64,000 nucleotides of DNA. Origin: an uncultured Clostridia bacterium. GTDB lineage: Bacteria; Bacillota; Clostridia; Monoglobales; Monoglobaceae. The translations under genes and the position numbers were made by a program. Each line of letters begins with the position of its first letter. The first letter of the stretch is position 1. The stretch covers positions 1-64,000 of the forward strand of contig CAKSFQ010000004.1 in the NCBI GenBank assembly GCA_934454115.1, in the 5' to 3' direction. The notes below the pieces were generated by a model. That model had not been told where the DNA came from, searched no databases, and saw nothing but the letters and a program-made list of their open reading frames with translations. Shown in pieces: positions 37,958-45,027 of the stretch.

Positions 37958-37983
37958 GTTAAATCATTTAACTAATATAGTTA
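37958..37983. promoter_or_regulatory. Overlapping palindromes upstream of the second glycyl-radical operon
   Basis: GTTAAATCATTTAAC (37958-37972) is a perfect 7-1-7 palindrome, and TAACTAATATAGTTA (37969-37983) a perfect 6-3-6 one. They overlap and cover the -10 box and start region of the operon. This is the size and symmetry of a dimeric repressor site; ROK repressors use AT-rich operators of this kind. The core AAATGATTTA recurs at 20627-20636. Confidence 0.45.
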
Positions 37984-38008
37984 TACAGCGAAATACAGAA
38001 TTTGTCAA
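37980..38008 (-). promoter_or_regulatory. Promoter of the second glycyl-radical operon
   Basis: On the minus strand TTGACA (38003-38008), a 17-base spacer and TATAAC (37980-37985) lie about 45 bases before the activase start. The gap 37935-38446 (512 bases) also holds the start of direct repeat A and the promoter of the SGNH gene. Confidence 0.65.
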
Positions 38009-38204
38009 GTCTATTTTTCAAGAATGGTGATAGTATGTGATTAACAGAGGCGGAGTCTTTATTTCATAATGGTGATTTCTCGATTATTCTTACACTTTAT
38101 GCCCAAACGGCGCATTTACAAAACTTGTGGTATTTATGGCAAAAGTATAGGATTTAGTGAAAACAAATACCTCGTAGACATCAAAAAATAATTTGTAAAG
38201 CTGT

Positions 38205-38233
38205 TGACAAAAATATAATGGTGTGCTACAATT
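38205..38233 (+). promoter_or_regulatory. Promoter of SGNH hydrolase copy A
   Basis: TTGACA (38205-38210), a 17-base spacer and TACAAT (38228-38233). In copy B the -10 is the perfect TATAAT. A leader of about 205 bases separates it from the ATG and contains the five-codon frame ATGAATGAAACTGTGTAA at 38336, preceded by a GGGAGGA site. Confidence 0.75.
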
Positions 38234-38446
38234 CCTCGTGAAAAATTTGGTTTTTATCTTCAATCTAAAACCTATTTGAGTTTAATGGAAGTGACATCGG
38301 GATTCGGGTATCGATTAGGGAGGAACTAAAAAGCGATGAATGAAACTGTGTAACGATTCAGCAGGCAATCGACAAAGGCTTTGATTTTGATAAAATGATT
38401 AAGAAGATTTGAGAAACTAAACCAAACAGACAAAAGGAGACTAAAA

Positions 38447-39076
38447 ATGAAAAAGTTTTTATTTCAAGGTGATTCCATAACCGATGCAGACCGTTCCCGG
38501 GATCATGCATCCAACTTTTATTTGGGCAATGGCTATCCGACGATAGTTGCCGGAATATTGGGTGCTAAATGCAAGGATAAATTAGAGTTTTTCAACAGGG
38601 CTGTAGGAGGAAACAGGGTTGTTGATCTTTATGCAAGAATGAAGGCTGACATAATAAATCTTAAGCCTGACTATATGTCGCTGCTTATCGGGGTAAATGA
38701 TGTATGGCATGAGCTCAGTAAAGACGATGGCGTTTCTGCCGAAAAATATGAAAAAATTTATTCAATGCTAATCGAAGAGATTTTGAAGGAGCTCCCGAAT
38801 ATTAAGATATTTATTTTAGAACCTTTCTTATGCCATGGGACGGCGACTGATCCAGAGTGGGTCACATTTATGGGAGAGGTAAGAAAGAGAGCGGCGGCGG
38901 CAAAGAGGATTTCTGAAGAATATGGACTTGCGTTTGTTCCGTTGCAGGACAGATTTGAAGCAGCACAAAAAGAAACTGATTTTACTTACTGGACACTGGA
39001 AGGCGTTCATCCTACCGCTATGGGACATGGGATTATAGCAAAGGCGTTGCTTGAGGTAATTGAGAGCGGAATATAG
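38447..39076 (+). CDS. SGNH/GDSL-type hydrolase, copy A (209 aa)
   Basis: The SGNH blocks are visible: FQGDSITD near residue 6 (nucleophile Ser), NRAVGGN (Gly), LLIGVNDVWHEL (Asn) and EGVHPTAMGH near the end (His). The catalytic Asp of the usual DxxH is Glu here. There is no signal peptide, so it is cytosolic. Such enzymes remove acetyl or acyl groups from sugars, or act as lysophospholipase-like esterases. It is about 93% identical to copy B at 42653, with 14 substitutions by eye. The ribosome site AAAGGAG precedes the ATG. Since sugar-processing genes surround it, O-deacetylation of an imported glycan is a reasonable but unproven role. Confidence 0.87.
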   Translation: MKKFLFQGDSITDADRSRDHASNFYLGNGYPTIVAGILGAKCKDKLEFFNRAVGGNRVVDLYARMKADIINLKPDYMSLLIGVNDVWHELSKDDGVSAEKYEKIYSMLIEEILKELPNIKIFILEPFLCHGTATDPEWVTFMGEVRKRAAAAKRISEEYGLAFVPLQDRFEAAQKETDFTYWTLEGVHPTAMGHGIIAKALLEVIESGI

Positions 39077-39375
39077 CGTATGGTTTGTAAGAAATGGGTT
39101 CTGCATTGATGTCAAAAAAGAGTAAGAGAAAATGTGGCAACCCGTATCGGTTAATCCATAACTTAAAACTTATCATTTCAAGGATAAACCGGCTCCTGGT
39201 CATATTACAATACGGGTAAAATAATTGAAAACAGGTAAAAGGCAGCGCAATAAACACCCAAAATTAGAAATCCGAAGAAATATTTTTTGTAAAACAAAAA
39301 ACCTGCAATTTACAGTACAAAAACAATAAAATATTGCATAAAAATATAACTTGAAATGAATTTATAATATGCTGT

Positions 39376-39413
39376 AAAGAGTCTTGATAAGTAATACGAT
39401 ATCGGGACTCTTT
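39376..39413 (+). terminator. Hairpin between SGNH copy A and the defence genes
   Basis: AAAGAGTC (39376-39383) pairs with GACTCTTT (39406-39413), followed by CTTCTTGTTAAATTTTTT. It may terminate transcription from the SGNH side. The rest of the gap 39077-39537 is AT rich and holds only the tail of repeat A and the RloA-like promoter. Confidence 0.5.
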
Positions 39414-39479
39414 CTTCTTGTTAAATTTTTTATTTAATCACATTATTTGCTGATTTTTTGCAAATATATTAAATAACTG

Positions 39480-39508
39480 TTGACTTTTTTGGATTTTATG
39501 GGTATAAT
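39480..39508 (+). promoter_or_regulatory. Promoter of the RloA/RloB-type pair
   Basis: TTGACT (39480-39485), a 17-base spacer and TATAAT (39503-39508) lie 29 bases before the RloA-like ATG, which has a GGAGG site at 39526-39530. Confidence 0.75.
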
Positions 39509-39537
39509 ATAGCGTAATTAAGAATGGAGGAATCATT

Positions 39538-40809
39538 ATGTTAGTTGGGTTTACATTCGAAAACTTTGCATCATTTTATAATAATACAGAATTTGCGATG
39601 ACTGTAAGCGGTACTGACAAAAGATATAAGGAATTAAATACATTTTTAACACCGCATGGGGAACTGCTTAAAAGCTGCTTTATGTACGGTGCCAACGGGA
39701 GCGGAAAAACAAACTTTATCGACGCACTGGCGTTTATGAAATATATTGTAACCGCAGAATTAGATGTTCAATCACGCATTATATCAAAACCGAATTATTT
39801 CCTTTTTAATAATGCATCGAAAGATAAGCCGACGAGCTTTTCAATTGCATTTATTGTTGAAGGAATTTTGTATGATTATGGGTTTTCAGTATTGAATGAC
39901 AAAATAATCAGGGAATATCTTGATAAAAAAGAAAAAAGAACAGTTAACGTATTCACACGTAATGGAAGCAACTTTGAAACGATAAAAATCAATTCGAAAG
40001 AGTTTAAGAACGTCGAACATTTTATTAAAAATACTCGGGAAGATGTGTTGTTTCTTTCGTGGGCTAACTTCTGCAATAATGAAATGGCTATGAAGATTTA
40101 CAAATGGTTTGAGGCAATTCAGATTTTTGACGCTGACGATACCAAACAGCTTTTATCGGCCACTGTTAGTTATATGGAAGAACACGAGAATGGGAAAGAA
40201 GATATTGTTAAGCTTATGAATAGGCTAGGTATCCCAATTGACGATTTTGAGATGGAAATAATCGACGATAAGATGGGTGAAACGCTTATGGCGGCGTTTA
40301 AGAAGAACTACAAAGAAAAATTTAAAAATTTGATAAATCTCAAAGGCATTGACCTGAAAGTGAAGCAGAAGGTCTATGACAAGGATTGGGATAATTACAC
40401 AATGTCCGACTTTAGATTTGCCATAGAATCGGCTGGAACGAAAAAGCTTTTTGAAATTGCAGGACCGATTATTTCTGCCATAAAAAATGGTAGTGTGGTG
40501 TTGATTGATGAAATAGATGCGCGGTTACATCCGGCATTAGTGCACCACCTGGTAATGATGTTTAATTCGCTCAGTCAAAATCCAAATAACGCCCAGCTTA
40601 TCTGCAACACGCACGATGTTACTCTGCTTGATGAAGATATTCGCAGAGACCAGATATATTTTCTTGAAAAAGATGAATATGGTGTAAGCAAACTTTACAG
40701 TCTTTGCGACTTTAAGGGTATACGAAAAGACAGTAAAATTTTAAAACGATATCTGCTTGGTGTGTATGGTGCCCTGCCTGACATTAAGAATTCGGGCATT
40801 AACGGTTAA
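39538..40809 (+). CDS. RloA/AbiLi-type AAA ATPase, defence component (423 aa)
   Basis: The protein begins LVGFTFENFASFYNNTEFAM, as do SMC-like AAA ATPases of the RloA, AbiLi and OLD groups. Walker A is GANGSGKT at residues 51-58, Walker B is VVLIDEIDARLHP (D324/E325), and the D-loop/H-switch region is CNTHDVTLLDEDIRRDQIYF. The RloB-like gene follows 15 bases later, which is the usual two-gene order. Related pairs (AbiL, PARIS) act by abortive infection, with the ATPase sensing a phage product and releasing the TOPRIM-type partner. The pair sits between two direct repeats, a typical accessory position. Confidence 0.88.
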   Translation: MLVGFTFENFASFYNNTEFAMTVSGTDKRYKELNTFLTPHGELLKSCFMYGANGSGKTNFIDALAFMKYIVTAELDVQSRIISKPNYFLFNNASKDKPTSFSIAFIVEGILYDYGFSVLNDKIIREYLDKKEKRTVNVFTRNGSNFETIKINSKEFKNVEHFIKNTREDVLFLSWANFCNNEMAMKIYKWFEAIQIFDADDTKQLLSATVSYMEEHENGKEDIVKLMNRLGIPIDDFEMEIIDDKMGETLMAAFKKNYKEKFKNLINLKGIDLKVKQKVYDKDWDNYTMSDFRFAIESAGTKKLFEIAGPIISAIKNGSVVLIDEIDARLHPALVHHLVMMFNSLSQNPNNAQLICNTHDVTLLDEDIRRDQIYFLEKDEYGVSKLYSLCDFKGIRKDSKILKRYLLGVYGALPDIKNSGING

Positions 40810-40824
40810 GGGGGCCTGTTTTTA

Positions 40825-41439
40825 ATGAATCAATACAAAAGAAATGCCCCTTCGCTTGAATTGCGAGACAGAGTACTTGTCCTTTGCGGTGGTAAAACAG
40901 AGGAAATCTACTTTAACAAATTTAAGCAGAAATACCGTTCCGGATTAAAAAATGTTACAGTAAAAATTACTACATGCAAATACAGTAATCCTATTGCGAT
41001 TGTTGACGAAGCTATATCGCTGCAAAATGACTTTGATGAAATCTGGTGCGTGTTCGACAAAGACGATTTTAAAGATTTTGATGAGGCAATAAGAAAGTCG
41101 TCCCGTTACCCAAAGGTAAATTGTGCTTTTTCAAATGAAGCTATTGAGTATTGGTTTACACTATATTTTTCAAACAAAACAGGTCCGATAAATCGCAAGA
41201 AATTAAATGAAATGATAAGCAAACGATTTGGTGTTGAGTATGATAAAAGCAATGCAATTATTGAGCGTGTTTGTGAAAAGCTATCCGGTTTGAATATTCA
41301 AGTTGCAGAAGAACGTGCGAAACGGGGATATGAGTATCATGAGCAGCATTCCGGAAAAAGTTATTCCGACTGGCGTTCCTGCACATCTGTGTTTATGCTT
41401 ACGAAACGATTGAGAAAATGGAATGAGGCTAAAAAATGA
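40825..41439 (+). CDS. RloB/AbiLii-type TOPRIM-like effector (204 aa)
   Basis: The N-terminal motif VLVLCGGKTEEIYFNKF has the TOPRIM-style Glu, and EIWCVFDKDDFKDF has the acidic DxDD. FSNEAIEYWFTLYF and HSGKSYSDWR are further RloB-family blocks. The fold is related to OLD/TOPRIM nucleases, so nucleic-acid cleavage is the expected toxic activity. It is co-transcribed with the ATPase gene. The length is usual for RloB. I see no signs of inactivation. Confidence 0.88.
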   Translation: MNQYKRNAPSLELRDRVLVLCGGKTEEIYFNKFKQKYRSGLKNVTVKITTCKYSNPIAIVDEAISLQNDFDEIWCVFDKDDFKDFDEAIRKSSRYPKVNCAFSNEAIEYWFTLYFSNKTGPINRKKLNEMISKRFGVEYDKSNAIIERVCEKLSGLNIQVAEERAKRGYEYHEQHSGKSYSDWRSCTSVFMLTKRLRKWNEAKK

Positions 41440-41630
41440 GTAGGGAATTTTGTTGAAGGGTGAAAGTGCTTATAAAAAAGTTTTAACTTATACGAGATTT
41501 GACATCAATTTTGACATCAACACAATTAAGATTGCAGCATCTCAGTTAATATCAAAACAAAGATAATATTCTGAAAACGGCGAAATTTCGCTATTTTTAA
41601 ACACAAATACATACATTAAAACAATACGGG
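41440..41630. other. Intergenic segment resembling the att-proximal flank of a lost integrative element
   Basis: The gap between the RloB-like gene and the truncated phage gene (41440-41769, 330 bases) has no ORF. It includes two near-direct repeats, TTTGACATCAATTTTGACATCA (about 41499-41520), in a position often found between a tyrosine integrase stop and a tRNA attachment site. It leads straight into a 3' tRNA half. No integrase gene is present. Confidence 0.35.
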
Positions 41631-41681
41631 GCTTGACTCTTAATCAGGGTGTCCAGGGTTCGAATCCCTGAAGGTGTACCA
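41631..41681 (+). tRNA. Partial tRNA-Lys(CUU): 3' half only
   Basis: The anticodon arm (CTTGA-CTCTTAA-TCAGG, anticodon CTT at 41639-41641), the variable bases, the T arm (CAGGG-TTCGAAT-CCCTG) and the acceptor 3' strand AAGGTGT-A-CCA are all present. The 5' acceptor strand (ACACCTT expected) and D arm are absent upstream. A 3' half that starts at the anticodon arm is what site-specific integration into a tRNA gene leaves at one end. It is not a functional tRNA gene. Confidence 0.75.
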
Positions 41682-41722
41682 TTACCGTGTTATCCGAACT
41701 TTTTATGTTCGCGGTAACCATA

Positions 41723-41759
41723 AAACTCCCCAAGAGCTAATGCTTTTGGGGAGTTTTTT
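41723..41759. terminator. Strong terminator after the tRNA half
   Basis: AACTCCCC (41724-41731) pairs with GGGGAGTT (41748-41755), followed by TTTTT on the plus strand and preceded by A-rich sequence that gives a T-run on the minus strand. It can serve the tRNA side and the leftward phage-type gene. Confidence 0.8.
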
Positions 41760-41769
41760 CGCATTTAAA

Positions 41770-42290
41770 TCACTTTTTGGCTTCTTTGACTGCTTTGTCG
41801 GCATACTTTTGCTGATATTTCTTGGATAATACCTTTTTCACCTCTGTGTCAGCTTTGCTAAGCGCATCTGTATAATCCGCAGTGTTCTTGTTATTTTTAC
41901 TTTGGTATGCGCGATATTTTTCGGTCAGCTTTAAATAGTCCTCTACATACTCGTCATATTCTTGCGGTGTCATCTGATAAGAGTATTTGACCTTGTCTTT
42001 CGTCCATTGGATTGTCGATTTCGGAACGCCGGTAATTACGCACCGGTCAGAGACAGTTTCGCCATCAAGACGGCGGAGCATTTCTTCTTGCGATACGGTA
42101 TTGCTATAATTCCAATTGTTTAAAGATTTTAGCAGATAGGCACGGCCGGTTCGCTGATCTTCCTCCGGCAGAGCCTTAACCGCTTTATTCATTCCTGAAA
42201 TATAGCTTGTGATAATATTGTTGTTTTCATATTCAACAGCATCACCGACAGAACCGCTGTAATTAAACGCCCTTTCAGCCTTTTCTTGAT
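41770..42290 (-). pseudogene. 3' part of a phage-type gene truncated by repeat copy B
   Basis: The reading frame ending at 41770 can be started internally (MNKAVKALPEED, 140 aa, from 42192), but it stays open upstream through FNYSGSVGDAVEYENNN up to about 42290, exactly where direct repeat B begins. The visible part is hydrophilic, Lys/Glu/Tyr-rich and helical (MTPQEYDEYVEDYLKLTEKY), like the C-terminal ends of very large phage or mobile-element structural proteins. I cannot name the family. The gene has lost its front end, so the remnant is probably not functional. A decayed copy of its last bases lies at about 54774-54830. Confidence 0.65.
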
Positions 42291-42409
42291 TTTCTTACAC
42301 TTTATGCCTAAACGGCACATTTACAAAACCTGTGGAATTTATGGTAAAAGTAATAGGCTTTAGTGAAAACAAATACCTCGTAAACATCAAAAAATGATTT
42401 GTAAAGCTG

Positions 42410-42438
42410 TTGACAAAAATATGATGGTGTGCTATAAT
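42410..42438 (+). promoter_or_regulatory. Consensus promoter of SGNH hydrolase copy B
   Basis: TTGACA (42410-42415), a 17-base spacer and TATAAT (42433-42438): a full sigma-A consensus. Copy A differs by one base in the -10, so copy B is expected to be the stronger. Confidence 0.8.
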
Positions 42439-42652
42439 TCCCCGTGAAAAATTTGGTTTTTATCTTTAATCTAAAACCTGCTTGAGTTTGACGGAAGTGA
42501 TATCGGAATTCGGGTATCAATTAGGGGAGCGCTAAAAAGTGATGAATGAAATTGTGTAACGATTCGGCAGGCAATCCCTAAAGGTTTTGATTTTGATAAA
42601 ATGATTAAAAAGGTTTGGAAAACTAAACCAAACAGACAGAAGGGGACTAAAA

Positions 42653-43282
42653 ATGAAAAAGTTTTTATTTCAAGGGGATTCCATAACTGATACAAACCGC
42701 TCCCGGGATCATGCATCCAACTTTTGTTTGGGCAATGGCTACCCGACGATAGTTGCCGGGATATTAGGCGCTGAAAGCAAAGATAAATTAGAGTTTTTCA
42801 ACAGGGCTGTAGGCGGAAACAGGATCGTCGATCTATATGCAAGAATGAAAGCTGACATAATAAATCTTAAGCCTGACTATATGTCGGTGCTTATCGGGGT
42901 AAATGATGTATGGCATGAGCTCAGTGACAGCGATGGCGTTTCTGCCGAAAAATATGAAAAAATTTATTCAATGCTAATCGAAGAGATTTTGGAGGAGCTT
43001 CCGAATGTTAAGATATTTATTTTGGAACCTTTCTTATGCCATGGGACGGCAACCGATCCGGAGTGGGACACATTTATGGGTGAGGTAAGAAAGAGAGCGG
43101 CGGCGGCAAAGAGGATTTCTGAAAAATATGGACTTGCGTTTGTCCCATTGCAGGACAGATTTGAAGCAGCACAAAAGGAAACGGATTTTACTTACTGGAC
43201 ACTTGAAGGGGTTCATCCTACCGCTATGGGCCATGGGATTATAGCAAGGGCGTTGCTTGAGGTAATTGAGAGCGGAATATAG
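42653..43282 (+). CDS. SGNH/GDSL-type hydrolase, copy B (209 aa)
   Basis: Same blocks as copy A: FQGDSITD, NRAVGGN, VLIGVNDVWHEL and EGVHPTAMGH, with Glu again at the usual Asp position. About 14 amino-acid differences from copy A are spread over the protein and spare the catalytic blocks, so both copies look functional. The next gene, an AraC regulator, lies convergently 282 bases further on. The stretch between holds no supported gene, although a short frame near 43396-43508 is protein-like. Confidence 0.87.
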   Translation: MKKFLFQGDSITDTNRSRDHASNFCLGNGYPTIVAGILGAESKDKLEFFNRAVGGNRIVDLYARMKADIINLKPDYMSVLIGVNDVWHELSDSDGVSAEKYEKIYSMLIEEILEELPNVKIFILEPFLCHGTATDPEWDTFMGEVRKRAAAAKRISEKYGLAFVPLQDRFEAAQKETDFTYWTLEGVHPTAMGHGIIARALLEVIESGI

Positions 43283-43564
43283 CGTATGGTTTGTAAGGAA
43301 TGGGTTCTGCATTGATGTCAAAAAAGAGTAAGAGAAAATGCGGCAACCCGTATCGGTATTAAAATACCATCATTACCACCTGCATTTTTCTTTCTGACCA
43401 TATAAAACTGACACTCATATCATCAACAACCGTAATATCGGCGCCGGTGACATTTTTGAATCCATCACTGCAGCAATACCAACAGTGTTTCCTATATCGG
43501 AAAACTAAAAATATCACCAATGGGTGCAGATATTCTGTAACTTACCATAAAATACATGTATTTT

Positions 43565-44365
43565 TTATCGTTCATATCTTTTTAACTCCGTCTTTACATA
43601 TTCGCGCGGGGTCATACCGGTTTTTCGTCTGAACGCATAACTGAAATACGATTGTGAAGAAAAACCGGTTCTATAAGCTATATCCGCAAGTGTCATATCC
43701 GAAGTCAAAAGTAGCGCCTTCGCCTTTTTTATCCTCTGCTCCTCGACATATTCATGAACCGTTCTCCCGGTAGATGCACGAAAACAGTTGTGAAAATGTA
43801 TTGGACTGATGCAAGCCTGCCGAGCTAACGCTTTAAGTGATAAATCTTCGGTTATATGTTCGTTTATATATTCAATGATTCTATCAATAATTTTCCCGCT
43901 GTTTCTGTTTACCCCCACACCGTGAATTTTTGCTGCTTTTGAAAGTGTATACACCAGCTCAAGCACTCGGCTCTGCAGCATAATAACATCTCTTGCCGAA
44001 ACACTTTCCGAATATGCGATTATTTCACGAAAAATATTATATATTTCCTCCGTATTTTCAATATCTGTAAAATTCGGCATCTCAGTGAGCAAATTAAAAA
44101 GAATGCCATCGTACACCATGAAATGAATGTAAAAGCATTTATGCGGCAGTCTTGTGTGCCGTAACTGCTCGGGCTTTGCACAAATCACGGTTTCGGGCGT
44201 TATAATATGGGATTCATCATTAATATATGATACTCCGCCCTTTTCCAACGGTATTTCTAATTCAAACATTTTTGTTCTTCTGTTTTTGGTTACATTGCGC
44301 CCTTTTACAGCGTTGTCACTGTTATATATGCCGGCAGCTACAATTTCCAGGAATTTAATATTCAT
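43565..44365 (-). CDS. AraC-family transcriptional regulator (266 aa)
   Basis: The N-terminal cupin has the segment LRHTRLPHKCFYIHF. The C-terminal double helix-turn-helix includes LSLKALARQACISPIHFHNCF, then ADIAYRTGFSSQSYFSYAFRRKTG and TPREY. Unlike the regulators at 510 and 31708, it has a normal ribosome site (GGAGGAAAT) before its ATG. It is divergent from the GH/dehydratase/SDR genes beginning at 45028 and probably controls them. Confidence 0.92.
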   Translation of the reverse strand: MNIKFLEIVAAGIYNSDNAVKGRNVTKNRRTKMFELEIPLEKGGVSYINDESHIITPETVICAKPEQLRHTRLPHKCFYIHFMVYDGILFNLLTEMPNFTDIENTEEIYNIFREIIAYSESVSARDVIMLQSRVLELVYTLSKAAKIHGVGVNRNSGKIIDRIIEYINEHITEDLSLKALARQACISPIHFHNCFRASTGRTVHEYVEEQRIKKAKALLLTSDMTLADIAYRTGFSSQSYFSYAFRRKTGMTPREYVKTELKRYER

Positions 44366-44708
44366 ATTTCCTCCAAAACAGTAATATTTCTAATAAATAT
44401 GCTAAGATTTATATATATTTTCGATAAAATGTATTATATAATAAAAGCTGCTGCAAGTCAAGAAACGGATCATAAATTCATTTTATCAGTAATGCAAATA
44501 TTCTGACAGTAATAAAACATGTTATACAAGTAGGACGCGATGTGAAAAGACTGAAAATCGTAACAAACAAATCGTTTGGGTATGCAGATGCCTATATAAA
44601 AATTCCTGGTTAAAATACTCGTTAATACGACAGCCATGCAAGGACAACGGTTCAAAAAGATGGTGATTTTTTAATTACAGGGCATATTGGGTTCAACTCC
44701 CGTGTGCC
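44366..44708. other. AT-rich divergent intergenic region
   Basis: This is the first part of the 662-base gap between the AraC gene and the GH-type gene. It is AT rich and has no convincing gene. The piece 44676-44710 (GGGTTCAACTCCC) resembles a tRNA T arm, but the fourth pair is a wobble and the fifth is mismatched, so I do not call a tRNA. Confidence 0.4.
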
Positions 44709-44985
44709 TAACCTGATATTAGTAATCCGAACCCGCCTGAAAAGGTGAAATTTCGGCATCTTTTGGCTTGTCATCGATGCTCCGCGCCGAGCCTTGCTGC
44801 ATCTTCCGCACCAAAATCTGCTCAAAATTGAATCCTTTTCAGGTCGTAGAATTTTGAGAGAGCGGATTTTTGGTTGCTGCATAAGCAAAAACGCAGGTAA
44901 TCCTAACGGATTGCCGAGTATTTTAACACCGTTTGGGCGGAAATCCACCTCTTAAAATCGGATTCGGATCGCGAACATTAGGTTA
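44709..44985. repeat. MITE-like element with 23-base inverted ends (277 bp)
   Basis: The left end (44709-44731, TAACCTGATATTAGTAATCCGAA) and the right end (44963-44985, TTCGGATCGCGAACATTAGG then TTA) are imperfect inverted repeats matching at 18 of 23 positions. The interior contains further inverted pairs: CCTGAAAAGG with CCTTTTCAGG, and GCTCAAAATT with AATTTTGAG. No ORF is inside. A third copy of the end sequence occurs at 62242-62264 and matches the left end at 21 of 23 positions. No clear target duplication is visible. The element ends 42 bases before the GH-type gene. Confidence 0.65.
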
Positions 44986-45027
44986 AACCAAAAATACCAA
45001 ATTATATTTTTAAAGGAGAAAAAAACC

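Larger units (their letters stand above)
38085..39151 (+). repeat. Direct repeat copy A (about 1.07 kb, with SGNH hydrolase)
   Basis: The segment from TTCTTACACTTTATGCC to GCAACCCGTATCGG is repeated in the same orientation at about 42291-43358, 4.2 kb away. The duplication covers a promoter, a leader of about 200 bases and the whole SGNH gene. Only one or two single-base length differences are seen, and substitutions are scattered. The matching ends abruptly on both sides. Confidence 0.9.
42291..43358 (+). repeat. Direct repeat copy B (about 1.07 kb, with SGNH hydrolase)
   Basis: Same orientation and content as copy A at about 38085-39151: promoter, leader of about 200 bases and SGNH gene. 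The left boundary cuts the phage-type gene at 42290. The right boundary follows the shared GCAACCCGTATCGG. Beyond both ends the two loci have nothing in common. Confidence 0.9.

Noticed and set aside
38240..38446. Riboswitch in the SGNH leader
   Set aside because: The leader is conserved only because it is duplicated; I see no known aptamer motif and no terminator or sequestering stem.
43396..43511. Short protein-like frame containing NIGAGDIFESITAAIPTVF
   Set aside because: About 35 codons with no start or ribosome site. It slightly resembles a PfkB-kinase GAGD motif, but neighbouring frames are equally protein-like, so the evidence is too thin.
44671..44712. T-arm-like sequence GGGTTCAACTCCC suggesting a second tRNA fragment
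   Set aside because: Only three firm pairs form in the T stem, and no anticodon arm or acceptor pairing is visible.
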